A DNA stretch of 64,000 bases from Acidimicrobiales bacterium (GCA_014239555.1 JAAZYR010000010.1:1-64000); one strand, 5' to 3'. Shown: positions 43,970-52,882, counted from the first letter of the stretch. Notes: a model not told the origin generated them from the letters alone. Numbers and translations are program-made.

Positions 43970-45135
43970 CCCCAAATTGTCGGAACGGTCAGTGGCCCAC
44001 GAAAAGCCCACCCCCCGAATTCAACTGGTGGCGCCATCGCATCGAGACGCAATCCGTCAAGTCGTTCAAACAACTTGGGAAGAGCGACGTTTCCAACAAG
44101 GCTTCTAGAAGCCGCCGCCCCTGCGCAAAAATGAGGTCCCGCACCAAACGTAAGTGACGCTGTGGTGTCGCGCGTCACATCGAAGGTATCCGGGGCATCG
44201 AAATGTTTCTCATCTCGGTTAGCTGAATTGAACATGAAGAACACCCGATCTTCTGGTTCAAAGGTGACACCTTCGTAGGAATGTTCGGTCGCGATTCGAC
44301 GAGGCGACATTCCGATCGGGGCGATCCAGCGACAATATTCCTCGAATACTTGAAGCCACGAAACTTTTCCTGAGACAGCTAAAGCGAGTTGATCGGAGTG
44401 CGTTAAGAGAGCCCATATCGCGCCGGCGATAGCGTCTCGCGGTTCGTTTTGGCCGCCCGAAATTGTCAGCTTGATGTTGGCCCTCACCATTTCCTCGGGC
44501 ATCCCAGATTCTGTCATTACCGAAAGCAAGCTGTAATCGGGAACCTGCTTTACTTGGGGTAAACGTTCGCTGATAGCTGCGTCAATTGCGGCGGTAGCAC
44601 TGTGACACCGTGATGCAACTGAAGGATCATTGGTGTAGTTAGCGACCCCGTCGATCATGGCCTGACTCCACGCATCAAGATCTTGGAACCAAACCTGGGT
44701 AAGACCGGTGATTGCTTTCAAAGCTTCGCCACTCACAGCGGTCGCATAATGGGGCACTAAGTCAGCAGAGCCCGATTGTTGGAAGTTGGTCAATACGGTG
44801 TCGGTGAGATCTTCGAAAAGCGTCGCCCATACCTGCTCCACTTTTCTGGGGGAAATGGCGGGGTAGTAGACGAAACGTTCTTGGCGGTGTTCCTCGGCGT
44901 CTTTTCGCATCATGTTGCGACCCATTAGAACGTTCATCAACCCGTCGGGTTGGTCAGAAGAAAACACGGCAACGTTCTTTTCGCAAGTATGAATGTCGTC
45001 TCGACGGGTAATCAACGTGGCCCCAAGTTCTGGAACGAAACAGATCGGCGTCGATTGTCTCATCCGGGCGAGCGTCGGATATGGATTCGCCCAGAAGGCG
45101 GCGGGATCAATATTTACGGTAGGAGCCGATGACAT
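43960..45135 (-). CDS. Cytochrome P450
   Basis: 391 residues, soluble bacterial class. Heme-binding FGAGPHFCAGAAASR with the Cys ligand, the I-helix segment SGGQNEPRDAIAG, and an EYCR ExxR-type motif. It hydroxylates or otherwise oxidises a small organic molecule with electrons from ferredoxin; no ferredoxin or reductase gene is seen near it. It lies convergent with the GGT gene and divergent from an amidase. Confidence 0.94.
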   Translation of the reverse strand: MSSAPTVNIDPAAFWANPYPTLARMRQSTPICFVPELGATLITRRDDIHTCEKNVAVFSSDQPDGLMNVLMGRNMMRKDAEEHRQERFVYYPAISPRKVEQVWATLFEDLTDTVLTNFQQSGSADLVPHYATAVSGEALKAITGLTQVWFQDLDAWSQAMIDGVANYTNDPSVASRCHSATAAIDAAISERLPQVKQVPDYSLLSVMTESGMPEEMVRANIKLTISGGQNEPRDAIAGAIWALLTHSDQLALAVSGKVSWLQVFEEYCRWIAPIGMSPRRIATEHSYEGVTFEPEDRVFFMFNSANRDEKHFDAPDTFDVTRDTTASLTFGAGPHFCAGAAASRSLVGNVALPKLFERLDGLRLDAMAPPVEFGGWAFRGPLTVPTIWGQS

Positions 45136-45204
45136 TCCTGCAGCTTTGCATGAATCCGAGCATTATTAAGACGCGAGTAACTGCTAGGAAAGGCGGAGGC
45201 GGCG

Positions 45205-46545
45205 ATGCTGCTCTCGATAAGCGAACTGACCCGACGTTATGCGGATGGCACTCTTACCCCAAACGACGTGCTTGACCAATGCCTCGATGCTATTGACACC
45301 CTCGATCCCGTTGTCGGAGCGTGGCAAGCGGTTTATAGCGAAGAAGCTCGCGCTGTTGCGCAAGCGGCGACCGACGCGATTGCAGATGGCGCACAGAAAG
45401 GCCCATTCCATGGCATCCCGTTCGCGCTGAAGGACATTGTCGACGTTGAAGGGAAAATCACCGCAGCGGGCTGCGCAGAATGGGTGGACCGCAAATCGCC
45501 AACTACCGCATCGATCGCTCAGCGACTCATTAACGCTGGCGGAATTCTGGTCGGAAAAACTAAAACCGTAGAGTTTGCCATGGGAGGCTGGGGAACCAAT
45601 CAGCGCATGGGTACCCCGCATAACCCTTGGGATGAGCAAACTGCTCGAACCCCGGGTGGCTCGTCGAGTGGTTCAGGAGCGGCAGTTGCCTCGGGAATGG
45701 TTTCATGCGCGATAGGCACGGACACAGGCGGCTCGGTGCGACTCCCGGCGGCTTTTTGCGGAATTGTCGGTTTGAAAACCACCGAACAGTTACTCCCGAC
45801 GGACGGAATCGTGCCGCTTTCACACACGTTAGATACGCCAGGCCCCATGGCCCGTTCGGTTGCTGATGCTGCAGTCATGTACGAAGCAATGTCTTTGGAA
45901 CCTCTAGAGATTGACCTCGCTGCTGGAATACGCGGTCTTCGTATTGGCTGTTTGCCCGATAACGAACGTCACGGAATAGACGTAGCTCAACTCGAAGCCT
46001 ATGACCGAGCCCTCAACGTTCTCGAAGAACTTGGGGCGCGAGTCGACCCCTTCGACCCCCCCAAACCATTCGAGGAAATGAAAGTAGCGACCTTCGTTAT
46101 CGTGACCGCTGAGGGTTATTTTCATCATCGAGACATCATGGATAACCCTGAAGCTCGGGTTGACGAAAACGTACGGGCGCGCTTTCTTCCAGGAGCATCA
46201 ATTTCCTCGACTGAATACGTTGGAGCAGTGCTCGAACGAGATACCGATCGCAAGAACTTTTACCGTGCGCTCGAAGGCTTTGATGCCCTGGTCACACCAA
46301 CGACCCCGATGTTGCCGCTAACACTGGATGAAGCGGACGAAGACTCAACACCGGCCCGATTCACTCGTGCCTTCAATTACTTATCGATGTGTGCGAGTTC
46401 GATCCCTTCAGGCATCTCGAACGAAGGCCTTCCAACTTCCCTGCAAATTGCATGCCGTGGTTTCAATGAAAATCTTTGTTTGCAAATTTCGGCAGCCTAT
46501 GAGTCCGCCCGCGGAGCACTGCCAGACCCATCGCTTTGCGCCTAG
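45205..46545 (+). CDS. Amidase-signature-family hydrolase
   Basis: 446 residues. FALKDIVDVEG carries the catalytic Lys, TPGGSSSGSGAAVASGM the cis-Ser, and TDTGGSVRLPAAFCGIVGLK the nucleophile Ser of the Ser-cisSer-Lys triad. It hydrolyses amides; GatA is less likely because no gatB/gatC is nearby and the C-terminal half is divergent. GGAGG precedes the ATG by 7 bases. The next gene starts 34 bases after, so the two may be co-transcribed. Confidence 0.93.
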   Translation: MLLSISELTRRYADGTLTPNDVLDQCLDAIDTLDPVVGAWQAVYSEEARAVAQAATDAIADGAQKGPFHGIPFALKDIVDVEGKITAAGCAEWVDRKSPTTASIAQRLINAGGILVGKTKTVEFAMGGWGTNQRMGTPHNPWDEQTARTPGGSSSGSGAAVASGMVSCAIGTDTGGSVRLPAAFCGIVGLKTTEQLLPTDGIVPLSHTLDTPGPMARSVADAAVMYEAMSLEPLEIDLAAGIRGLRIGCLPDNERHGIDVAQLEAYDRALNVLEELGARVDPFDPPKPFEEMKVATFVIVTAEGYFHHRDIMDNPEARVDENVRARFLPGASISSTEYVGAVLERDTDRKNFYRALEGFDALVTPTTPMLPLTLDEADEDSTPARFTRAFNYLSMCASSIPSGISNEGLPTSLQIACRGFNENLCLQISAAYESARGALPDPSLCA

Positions 46546-46579
46546 CCTTCTTCCGACAACCCTTGCTAAGGAACCTGAC

Positions 46580-46951
46580 ATGCACCTCGTGTGGATTCGA
46601 ACCGAAGAAGGCGAAACTGTCGTCGAAGACCTTGAGCTACCTGCGACGAAAGAAGTGCGGGGCTACGAAACTGCGTTGCTGTCGCTAGAAGGCGCGATAT
46701 TTCGGACCCAGCAACCGGCGGTTGACCTGGGCTTTCATAATGCGCCTCGCCGGCAGATCGTCGTTCCTTTGGAAGGAGAAGTCGAAATCGAGACAGGCCA
46801 TGGGGAGGTTCGGCTCATTACTCCAGGGATGGCCTTGCTGGCTGATGATCTGACAGGACAAGGCCACACGTCAAGTTTTCGCCCAGAGAACGCCACCACG
46901 CTCTTTCTTGTATTGCCGGATGACGTAGACCCGACTCTGTGGCGAAACTGA
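46580..46951 (+). CDS. Small cupin-like protein
   Basis: 123 residues. A beta-rich sequence with LGFHNAPRRQIVVPLEGEVEIETGHGEVRLITPGMALLADDLTGQGHTS, which has the two cupin-barrel motifs (His-rich first half and Gly/His-rich second half), though metal ligands are reduced. Function unknown, possibly a small isomerase or a ligand-binding protein linked to the amidase. AAGGA precedes ATG 46580; an upstream in-frame extension to 46328 would run inside the amidase and is rejected. Confidence 0.75.
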   Translation: MHLVWIRTEEGETVVEDLELPATKEVRGYETALLSLEGAIFRTQQPAVDLGFHNAPRRQIVVPLEGEVEIETGHGEVRLITPGMALLADDLTGQGHTSSFRPENATTLFLVLPDDVDPTLWRN

Positions 46952-46962
46952 AATGGCGGTTG

Positions 46963-47676
46963 TTAGCTGTCGTGGAGAACGAACCTAATTCGCTTAAAAC
47001 CGCGACCCTTTGACTCCGTTTTAGTGATCTCGATTCTTCCAACTTCACTGGTGAAAGCGACGTGCGTACCCCCGTCGGCTTGTTTATCTAAGCCAACGAT
47101 GTCCACTACTCGAATGTCTGTCACCGAGTCGGGAATCAAATTGACTTTCGTTCGTATCAAATCTCTATCCAAAACAGCGTCAGAGCGCGGCAGGAAAGAC
47201 ACTTCTATTGGGTGATTGGCAGCGACCTCAGCATTACAAAGGGTCTCCACTTCTTGAGCAAATCCTTGAGGGAACTCATCAAGTTCGAAGTCCATTCGGC
47301 CGGACAGAGCATCCATGTTTCCTCCAGTCACGACCCTCTGCCATTTCTGCCACATCACTCCACACAGAATGTGCATCGCGGTATGAGTCCGCATCATGTG
47401 CTGGCGACGTTCTTGATCAACCACACCGGTGACCGACGCACCGACATCGGGTACATCACCGCCGAGGCGATGCCACACCCTGCCATCAATTGTTCGGACG
47501 TCTTCAACCGAACTTTCGGCGCTTTGCCATCTGAGAAGTCCCGTATCGTGCGGCTGGCCGCCTCCCGTCACGTAAAACGCAGTTTTATCCAATTCAATTT
47601 GATCTTCGTTAATTGCCAGAACGACAGCATCGAACTGCCGAATTGTTGCATCAACGAGGTACAGCTTCTCGGTCAC
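46963..47676 (-). CDS. Alanyl-tRNA editing (AlaX-like) protein
   Basis: 237 residues: the TGGGQPHDTGLL barrel segment, the zinc motif HTAMH (from RTHTAMHILCG) and a C-terminal QADGGTHVAFTSEVG. It is a stand-alone AlaRS editing domain that clears Ser- or Gly-charged tRNA-Ala. In many members the last zinc ligand is the Cys of CGGTH; here Asp replaces it (ADGGTH), so metal binding may differ. It sits beside a crotonase gene on the same strand, 8 bases between. Confidence 0.88.
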   Translation of the reverse strand: MTEKLYLVDATIRQFDAVVLAINEDQIELDKTAFYVTGGGQPHDTGLLRWQSAESSVEDVRTIDGRVWHRLGGDVPDVGASVTGVVDQERRQHMMRTHTAMHILCGVMWQKWQRVVTGGNMDALSGRMDFELDEFPQGFAQEVETLCNAEVAANHPIEVSFLPRSDAVLDRDLIRTKVNLIPDSVTDIRVVDIVGLDKQADGGTHVAFTSEVGRIEITKTESKGRGFKRIRFVLHDS

Positions 47677-47684
47677 GAATTACC

Positions 47685-48461
47685 TCATCGACCTTTCCAT
47701 TGAGGCGGACGTTTCTCCGCGAATGCTCGCGTGCCCTCAACGCTGTCCTCAGTAGTCGCGAGAAGACGAAAGAGATGTTGTTCCAGGCGAAGACCATCAT
47801 CGAGCGGCATGCTCAAACCCTGAACAGCCGCTTGTTTGATCGCTCGAACTGCCAGAGGACCCGAACTCAAAAGCTTTTCAGCCATAGCTTGTGCTGTGGA
47901 CATCAGATCTTTGAGTGGCACGACTTTGTTGACGAGACCTACACGGAACGCTTCCTGCGCGTCTATCCGCTCGCCGCTGTACAACATCCAGAGCGCATCG
48001 CCGAGCGGTATCGCGCGCGGAAGCCGCTGAGTGCCTCCGCCACCGGGCAAAAGACCTAGTAACACCTCCCCTAATCCGAACTGTGCATTTTCGGAAGCGA
48101 TACGTATGTCACAACCCAACGCCTGCTCAAGGCCGCCTCCGTTGCAATGACCATTGACTGCCGCAATCACCGGCTTCCAGATTTCAAGACCACGCATCAG
48201 GTCCCCGCGACCTGCCGCTGCGAAACTATCTGCCGGGTCAGGTAAAGAATTGAAGTTCTTCTTAATGTCACTTCCAGCACAAAACGCCTTGTCGCCCGCG
48301 CCAGTCAAGATCGCTACCCACGCTTCGTCGTTGCGAGCAAAGTCGTCCCACACTTCAGCCAAACGATCATAAGTAGGTTGGTCACATGCGTTGTAGGCCT
48401 CGGGCCGGTTGATGGTTACGTAGGCAATACGATCCCGAATCTCGTAGATAACACTGTCCAT
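47685..48461 (-). CDS. Enoyl-CoA hydratase (crotonase family, both catalytic Glu present)
   Basis: 258 residues. NGHCNGGGLEQALGCD and FGLGEVLLGLLPGGGGTQRLP hold the two catalytic-type Glu twenty residues apart, and GDKAFCAGSDIKKN gives the oxyanion loop, so hydratase activity on a CoA ester is likely. ATG 48461 has GGGAG six bases upstream, which decides it against an ATG at 48521. It precedes the AlaX-like gene on the same strand by 8 bases. A different subgroup from the two isomerase-type crotonases in the window. Confidence 0.93.
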   Translation of the reverse strand: MDSVIYEIRDRIAYVTINRPEAYNACDQPTYDRLAEVWDDFARNDEAWVAILTGAGDKAFCAGSDIKKNFNSLPDPADSFAAAGRGDLMRGLEIWKPVIAAVNGHCNGGGLEQALGCDIRIASENAQFGLGEVLLGLLPGGGGTQRLPRAIPLGDALWMLYSGERIDAQEAFRVGLVNKVVPLKDLMSTAQAMAEKLLSSGPLAVRAIKQAAVQGLSMPLDDGLRLEQHLFRLLATTEDSVEGTRAFAEKRPPQWKGR

Positions 48462-48467
48462 CGTGAT

Positions 48468-48472
48468 CTCCC
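48468..48472 (-). promoter_or_regulatory. Ribosome-binding site of the crotonase at 47685-48461
   Basis: GGGAG on the minus strand, six bases before ATG 48461, decides the start. Confidence 0.7.
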
Positions 48473-48568
48473 TGTCTTTGATTCCCCCAGCTTTGCAGCC
48501 TCCGAGATAAGTTGTCGTCAAAAGACATGAGCTTGTGTTGGCAGCCGTTGGCCTAGAAATCTGGTGAA

Positions 48569-49546
48569 GTGAACTTGACTGAAGCCTCCTTTGACGTCGT
48601 GTCGATCGGTGTGGACATTGGGGGTACGAAAACCCTCGGTCTTGCGCTCACTGGAAGTGGCGAAATCCTCGTTCAAGAAACGAGACCTACCCCTCAGAAC
48701 TCCGACCAAATAGTCGAGTGCGTCGCCACTCTTTTCCACTCATTGGCCAACCAACTCCGGACCTACAGAGTCTCGGCTCTAGGCATCGGTGTCGCCGGTC
48801 TGGTCGACAAGAATGGGCAGCTACACCGAGCACCCAATTTGGCTGATGCTGATGGCCTTAAGCTTCAACGTTCGATAGAGCCGTTAATTGATGTTCCCGT
48901 CTATGTCGATAACGATGCCAACTGTGCGGCACGGGCCGAGTTGATACGAGGCGCCGCAAGAAACGTTGAACAAGCTCTTTTAGTGACACTTGGCACCGGA
49001 ATCGGCGGAGCTGTCATATCGGACGGGAAGGTAGCCCGTGGGGCAGAGGGAATGGCCGGAGAGCCAGGACATATGCTGGTAGACCCAAATGGTCCGATCT
49101 GCGCCTGCGGCATGCAGGGTTGTTGGGAGTCGTACGCGTCGGGTACGGGCCTCGTCAACTTGGCCACCCAAGCGGTTTCGGCAGGGCGCCTTAGCGCCAT
49201 TGTCGAAGACGTAGGAGGCGAAGTAGAAAAAATTACTGGCGAACATGTCACGGCCGCCGCGCGAAAAGGTGATGAAGAAGCGATACGAGTAATTGATGCG
49301 TACAGCTGGTGGGTAGCAGTGGGTTTGGCCAATTGTGCCGCGCTGATAGATCCGGAAATCATCATTCTTGGCGGCGGGCTCATCGAAGAATGGGAACTTT
49401 GGGGACCAAGAGTGCGAACGGCTTTCGACCAGTTGCTGATTGGAGCCAGTCAACGAGCCACGGTTCGAATAGAGCCCGCTGCCGCCGGGGAATTAGCTGG
49501 AGCCGTAGGAGCGGCCCTTCTCGCGGCCAGTGAAGCTGTTGGTTAA
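48569..49546 (+). CDS. ROK-family sugar kinase (glucokinase-like)
   Basis: 325 residues. ATP-binding IGVDIGGTKTLGLAL, sugar loop with DNDANCAARAE, TLGTGIGGAVI and the ROK zinc motif CACGMQGCWESYASG. It phosphorylates glucose or a related hexose at the 6 position. No DNA-binding domain is present, so it is a kinase rather than a ROK repressor. GTG start; diverges from the crotonase (108 bases between starts). Confidence 0.93.
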   Translation: MNLTEASFDVVSIGVDIGGTKTLGLALTGSGEILVQETRPTPQNSDQIVECVATLFHSLANQLRTYRVSALGIGVAGLVDKNGQLHRAPNLADADGLKLQRSIEPLIDVPVYVDNDANCAARAELIRGAARNVEQALLVTLGTGIGGAVISDGKVARGAEGMAGEPGHMLVDPNGPICACGMQGCWESYASGTGLVNLATQAVSAGRLSAIVEDVGGEVEKITGEHVTAAARKGDEEAIRVIDAYSWWVAVGLANCAALIDPEIIILGGGLIEEWELWGPRVRTAFDQLLIGASQRATVRIEPAAAGELAGAVGAALLAASEAVG

Positions 49547-49552
49547 CCGACT

Positions 49553-49592
49553 TTGCGATTGGACAGACTTCAGAGCGACCTCGCAATCTTTT
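49553..49592 (+). terminator. Possible weak terminator after the ROK kinase
   Basis: TTGCGA (49553-49558) can pair with TCGCAA (49581-49586), followed by TCTTTT. The loop of 22 bases is long and the stem only 6 bp, so this is uncertain. Confidence 0.25.
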
Positions 49593-49612
49593 ACGTACAC
49601 ACTTCTTCCCTT

Positions 49613-49618
49613 AGGAGG
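49613..49618 (+). promoter_or_regulatory. Strong ribosome-binding site before the thioesterase gene
   Basis: AGGAGG, a perfect core, lies 8 bases before ATG 49627. Confidence 0.8.
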
Positions 49619-49626
49619 GTTTTCTG

Positions 49627-50088
49627 ATGAGTGATAAAAAAATCGCCGATTTACTCGAATGGCGTGACAATGTTCCTGAGGGCCGACTGCTCAATCCGGG
49701 AGTAGCGCCTTTTGACATCCTGGATGCCCCGGAATGGTCGGTCATCAGTTCCTCTGTCGGGCAGCTTGAACTCCTGTGCCATCTTCCCGACGTCGTACTC
49801 AACCCTGCCGGTCAGCTTTTCGGTGGCTTCACGGCTGCTTACGTAGATACAGCCTCCCTCTACGCGGCGCTAAGCGACGTCGAAGGCACCCCGGGGTTCC
49901 AATCGACTATCAACATGCGACTGGACTATTTCGAAGCGATCACAAAAACTCCTTTTCGCGTAACGAGCGAAGTGATCCACCGCCGCGGTGAAACCCGTTT
50001 AATTGCATGCAACATGTTCCAAGACGACGTTTTGGCGGTCTACGGACTGACAACGATGCGCCACCAGCCACTGTCGGAAGTCTTGTAA
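49627..50088 (+). CDS. PaaI/hotdog-fold thioesterase
   Basis: 153 residues. The hotdog helix begins with LNPAGQLFGGFTAAYVDTASLYAAL, which has the usual Gly-Gly and an Asp near the active site, followed by strands ending INMRLDYFEAITKTPF and RVTSEVIHRRGETRLIACNMFQDD. It hydrolyses acyl-CoA esters, probably aromatic or medium-chain, freeing CoA from the catabolic pathways around it. An unusually strong ribosome site suggests high expression. Confidence 0.85.
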   Translation: MSDKKIADLLEWRDNVPEGRLLNPGVAPFDILDAPEWSVISSSVGQLELLCHLPDVVLNPAGQLFGGFTAAYVDTASLYAALSDVEGTPGFQSTINMRLDYFEAITKTPFRVTSEVIHRRGETRLIACNMFQDDVLAVYGLTTMRHQPLSEVL

Positions 50089-50196
50089 TGCCGGTAAACC
50101 ATCGGCGGCAAGATCGCCTGCCCGTCAAAGAAATATTGTTCTCAGGTGGACTCATTCTGTACTGACTCGATGCGATGACACCAGTAAGGTCATGCA

Positions 50197-50754
50197 ATGA
50201 GACCGTTCTTCGCCGTCACATTTTGTGCAACGGCATTGATGGCCTGCTCACAAGATTCGTCACTTTCTGGCGACGACCTTCCAGTGAACGACACGGCCCA
50301 AGTTGCAACTTCGTTAGTCGTTGACCAAACCACCGAATCGGACCAAGAATCAGGGACCGACGAAATTATCAAGTCGCCCGAACTCGTCAAACTAGAAGAT
50401 ATTTGGGAACTTGTAGCCTCGAGACCTGGTGCAGACATTGGTCAGGTGTTCCAACTGTTTCGCCTGAAACAGTCACTCGGTCCTCGTAACCTCGCATGTT
50501 TTGACCCGAAATCTGAAGACGTATGCGCAAGGATCGTGGAAGCGATCAGCATTGTGGGCCTCACAGAACAACAAGTAGCACTGCTTCTCAATTCTTTAGA
50601 ACTCCCTCACCGAGTCATTGAACGAGATTGCGAACTGCTACCGGTCACCGAAGACTTTGTTGCGGGAAGAGTGAACCTTGCCGTAGCAGAGGGACTTGTG
50701 ACTGGATGGGGTTCAGAAGGAAGCGAAAGGTCCTACTACGACGGTGCTTGCTAG
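50197..50754 (+). CDS. Putative lipoprotein of unknown function
   Basis: 185 residues. A short signal peptide ends in the lipobox ALMAC, followed by an acidic Ser/Thr-rich linker and a compact domain with several Cys (for example ACFDPKSEDVCARIVEA and RDCELLP), which may form disulfides outside the cell. I do not recognise the family. Alone on its transcript; a possible promoter (TTGTTC 16 bases before TGTACT, 50136-50163) lies about 33 bases upstream of ATG. Confidence 0.75.
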   Translation: MRPFFAVTFCATALMACSQDSSLSGDDLPVNDTAQVATSLVVDQTTESDQESGTDEIIKSPELVKLEDIWELVASRPGADIGQVFQLFRLKQSLGPRNLACFDPKSEDVCARIVEAISIVGLTEQQVALLLNSLELPHRVIERDCELLPVTEDFVAGRVNLAVAEGLVTGWGSEGSERSYYDGAC

Positions 50755-50811
50755 CGACGCGAGTAACTCGGTCACCCGGGTTTCGGTTGCGCTAATCAAC
50801 AAGGTCGGCGC

Positions 50812-51156
50812 TCAGCTGACCACCTCAAGAGTGACTTGTTCGTCGTAGAAACAAAGCAGGCCAGCGATCTCAGACATCTCAGGGATCGGGTCTTCGTAGG
50901 ACCAAACAATGTCTTCAAACTCTTCGCCATCGATAATCAGGCTCCAGTAGTGAGCATCACCTTTGTAAGGGCAGTGGGTGATGCTTTTGGTGGGAGTCAA
51001 TAAGTCCATCCGCACGTGGTCGCGAGGGAAATAATGGCGGGGCGGAAAGGCCCCCTCAGTGAGCAGCTGCGCTTTCTCCGAATCGGCTACCGTCACATCA
51101 CTCACACGGACCTGGACCCGATTATTCGTAGATTCAACCGTTATGTGGCTAGTCAT
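50812..51156 (-). CDS. DUF427 family protein
   Basis: 114 residues. RHYFPRDHVRMDLLTPTKSITHCPYKGDAHYW and DIVWSYEDPIPEMSEIAGLLCFYDE are the highly conserved segments of DUF427, a small beta-barrel of unknown function common in Actinobacteria and Proteobacteria. ATG 51156 was taken rather than 51198. It is divergent from the persulfide-dioxygenase-like gene, with 201 bases between starts in which I see no other feature beyond its ribosome site. Confidence 0.9.
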   Translation of the reverse strand: MTSHITVESTNNRVQVRVSDVTVADSEKAQLLTEGAFPPRHYFPRDHVRMDLLTPTKSITHCPYKGDAHYWSLIIDGEEFEDIVWSYEDPIPEMSEIAGLLCFYDEQVTLEVVS

Positions 51157-51346
51157 TCGGCAATCGTAGATGACCTGGCGCCCCAAAGAGTGAGACAAGC
51201 CAGAGAGCGAGGCCTAGTGGTCTCACGCGGCTGCGCTTCGGCCTACGATCTAAGAATCGAAGCACACGCACCTGATCTAACGTGCGACGAGGACAACAAC
51301 GAAGTGGTGCGAGTCGTGCACCAAGCCGAGTTACGCGGCAGAGCAC

Positions 51347-51353
51347 AGGGAGA
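51347..51353 (+). promoter_or_regulatory. Ribosome-binding site deciding the MBL-rhodanese start
   Basis: AGGGAGA, four bases before GTG 51358, supports that start. The frame is open further upstream (to 51016), but that part runs antisense to DUF427 and does not look like protein. Confidence 0.6.
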
Positions 51354-51357
51354 ACAA

Positions 51358-52713
51358 GTGATTCTGGAGCAGTACTACCTTCAGTGTCTTTCACAAGCCT
51401 CGTATCTCATTGGTGATGAGACAACCGGTCGCGCAGTTGTAGTCGACCCCAGAAGAGACATAGAGGACTATCTGCAAGACGCAGAGCAATTGGGTCTTGA
51501 CATCGAACTGGTTCTGGAAACTCACCTGCATGCCGACTTCCTTTCCGGTCATCTGGAGTTCGCCGCTCTTGGTGCAAAAATTGGGTTTGGATCCTTAGCG
51601 GAACCCGAATTCCCCGCCCGGTTATTTGATGACCACGAGCGTTATTCATTGGGCGAAGTCACCCTTGAGATCATGCACACGCCCGGACACACACCGGAAT
51701 CGATCAGCATCGCTGTTTATGAAACTCCCGATTCTTTAACCCCGTACGCCGTATGCACAGGCGACACGTTGTTTGTTGGCGATGTGGGACGCCCCGATCT
51801 TTTGGTGAGTTCTGGATGGTCGAAATTTGAACTAGCTGGGATGTTGCACGACTCGCTTCATGCAAAGCTTTTCACCCTCCCCGACGACACGATTGTTTAT
51901 CCGGCCCATGGTGCTGGCTCGGCGTGTGGGAAGAATCTTTCTAGCGAAACCTGGTCAACGATCGGAGCGCAAAAAAGAGACAATTTGTCGGCACGAATCA
52001 GTGATCGCGAAGAATTTGTTGCTTCGATCAGCGAGGGTCAGGCAACACAACCGGGATATTTTGCCTACGACGCAAAACTCAACGGTCAAATTCGAGCGGT
52101 TCGAGATCACGCGCCGCTACAAGCTTTATCTTTAGCGGAAGTCGATCAGATCACCAGTTCCGGAGCAGTGGTTCTTGATGTGCGAAGCCCCGAAACTTTT
52201 GCTGCTGGACACTTACCCGGAGCTATCAATGTTGGTTTAGAAGGACGCTTCGCCGAATTTGCGGGAAGTGTTATTGACCCGGAAACACCGATTGTTCTTT
52301 TCGGTGAAACTGATCAGCTTTCAGAAGCTCGTACACGACTGTCTCGAATTGGTTACGACCATGTCGCCGGATCGCTAGTCGCTGGGTCTATTGATATGGC
52401 CAATGTTGTTGGTACTGAACGGCTTACAGCCTCTGAACTCAAAGGGCGACTACGTGAAGACTCGGCTCCCATCGTTCTAGACGTCCGCGGCCCAGGGGAG
52501 GTCGCTGAAGGAGCGATCGAAGGGTCGGTGCATATTCCGTTGGTTGAGTTACCCCAACGCATGAACGAAATTGGGACGAACAACGACATAGTCGTGTATT
52601 GCGAAGGGGGCTACCGGAGTTCGATCGCTGCAAGCATGCTCCGCTCACAAATAGCTCCGGATGCTGTCGTTGACCTTGTGGGCGGCTACTCAGCGTGGGC
52701 TGAGGCCAGTTGA
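51358..52713 (+). CDS. MBL-fold persulfide-dioxygenase-like protein with two rhodanese domains
   Basis: 451 residues. The N-terminal half (ILEQYYLQCLSQASYLIGD, HLHADFLSGHLE, HTPGHTPES, GDTLFVGDVGRPDL) is a persulfide dioxygenase/BLH-type MBL domain that binds one iron. Two rhodanese modules follow: the first (about 260-345) has GE at its active loop and no Cys, so is probably inactive; the second (about 355-445) has CEGGYRSS with the catalytic Cys. This layout matches MBL-rhodanese sulfide/persulfide detoxification proteins (CstB/SdoA-like). GTG start supported by AGGGAGA. Confidence 0.88.
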   Translation: MILEQYYLQCLSQASYLIGDETTGRAVVVDPRRDIEDYLQDAEQLGLDIELVLETHLHADFLSGHLEFAALGAKIGFGSLAEPEFPARLFDDHERYSLGEVTLEIMHTPGHTPESISIAVYETPDSLTPYAVCTGDTLFVGDVGRPDLLVSSGWSKFELAGMLHDSLHAKLFTLPDDTIVYPAHGAGSACGKNLSSETWSTIGAQKRDNLSARISDREEFVASISEGQATQPGYFAYDAKLNGQIRAVRDHAPLQALSLAEVDQITSSGAVVLDVRSPETFAAGHLPGAINVGLEGRFAEFAGSVIDPETPIVLFGETDQLSEARTRLSRIGYDHVAGSLVAGSIDMANVVGTERLTASELKGRLREDSAPIVLDVRGPGEVAEGAIEGSVHIPLVELPQRMNEIGTNNDIVVYCEGGYRSSIAASMLRSQIAPDAVVDLVGGYSAWAEAS

Positions 52714-52882
52714 TCGCTCCGATCATCGCAGAGCCCGATTGTTCCTTGAGCAGTTTTTTTAGAACTGAACTCGGAATTGGTTCAATGCCGGAACCGGGCA
52801 GAAGTTAGTTAAAGCACTATGGAAAGATGTCCGAAGTAAGCGGTCGGGGAGATGGGCCGCATTGATTCGATGGAGACCCTTT

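Noticed and set aside
46328-46579. Longer N terminus for the cupin-like protein
   Set aside because: It would lie inside the amidase coding region, lacks a ribosome site, and the ATG at 46580 has AAGGA upstream.
51016-51357. Longer form of the MBL-rhodanese protein starting at 51016
   Set aside because: The extra 114 residues run antisense to DUF427 and do not resemble any domain; the MBL domain begins naturally at GTG 51358.
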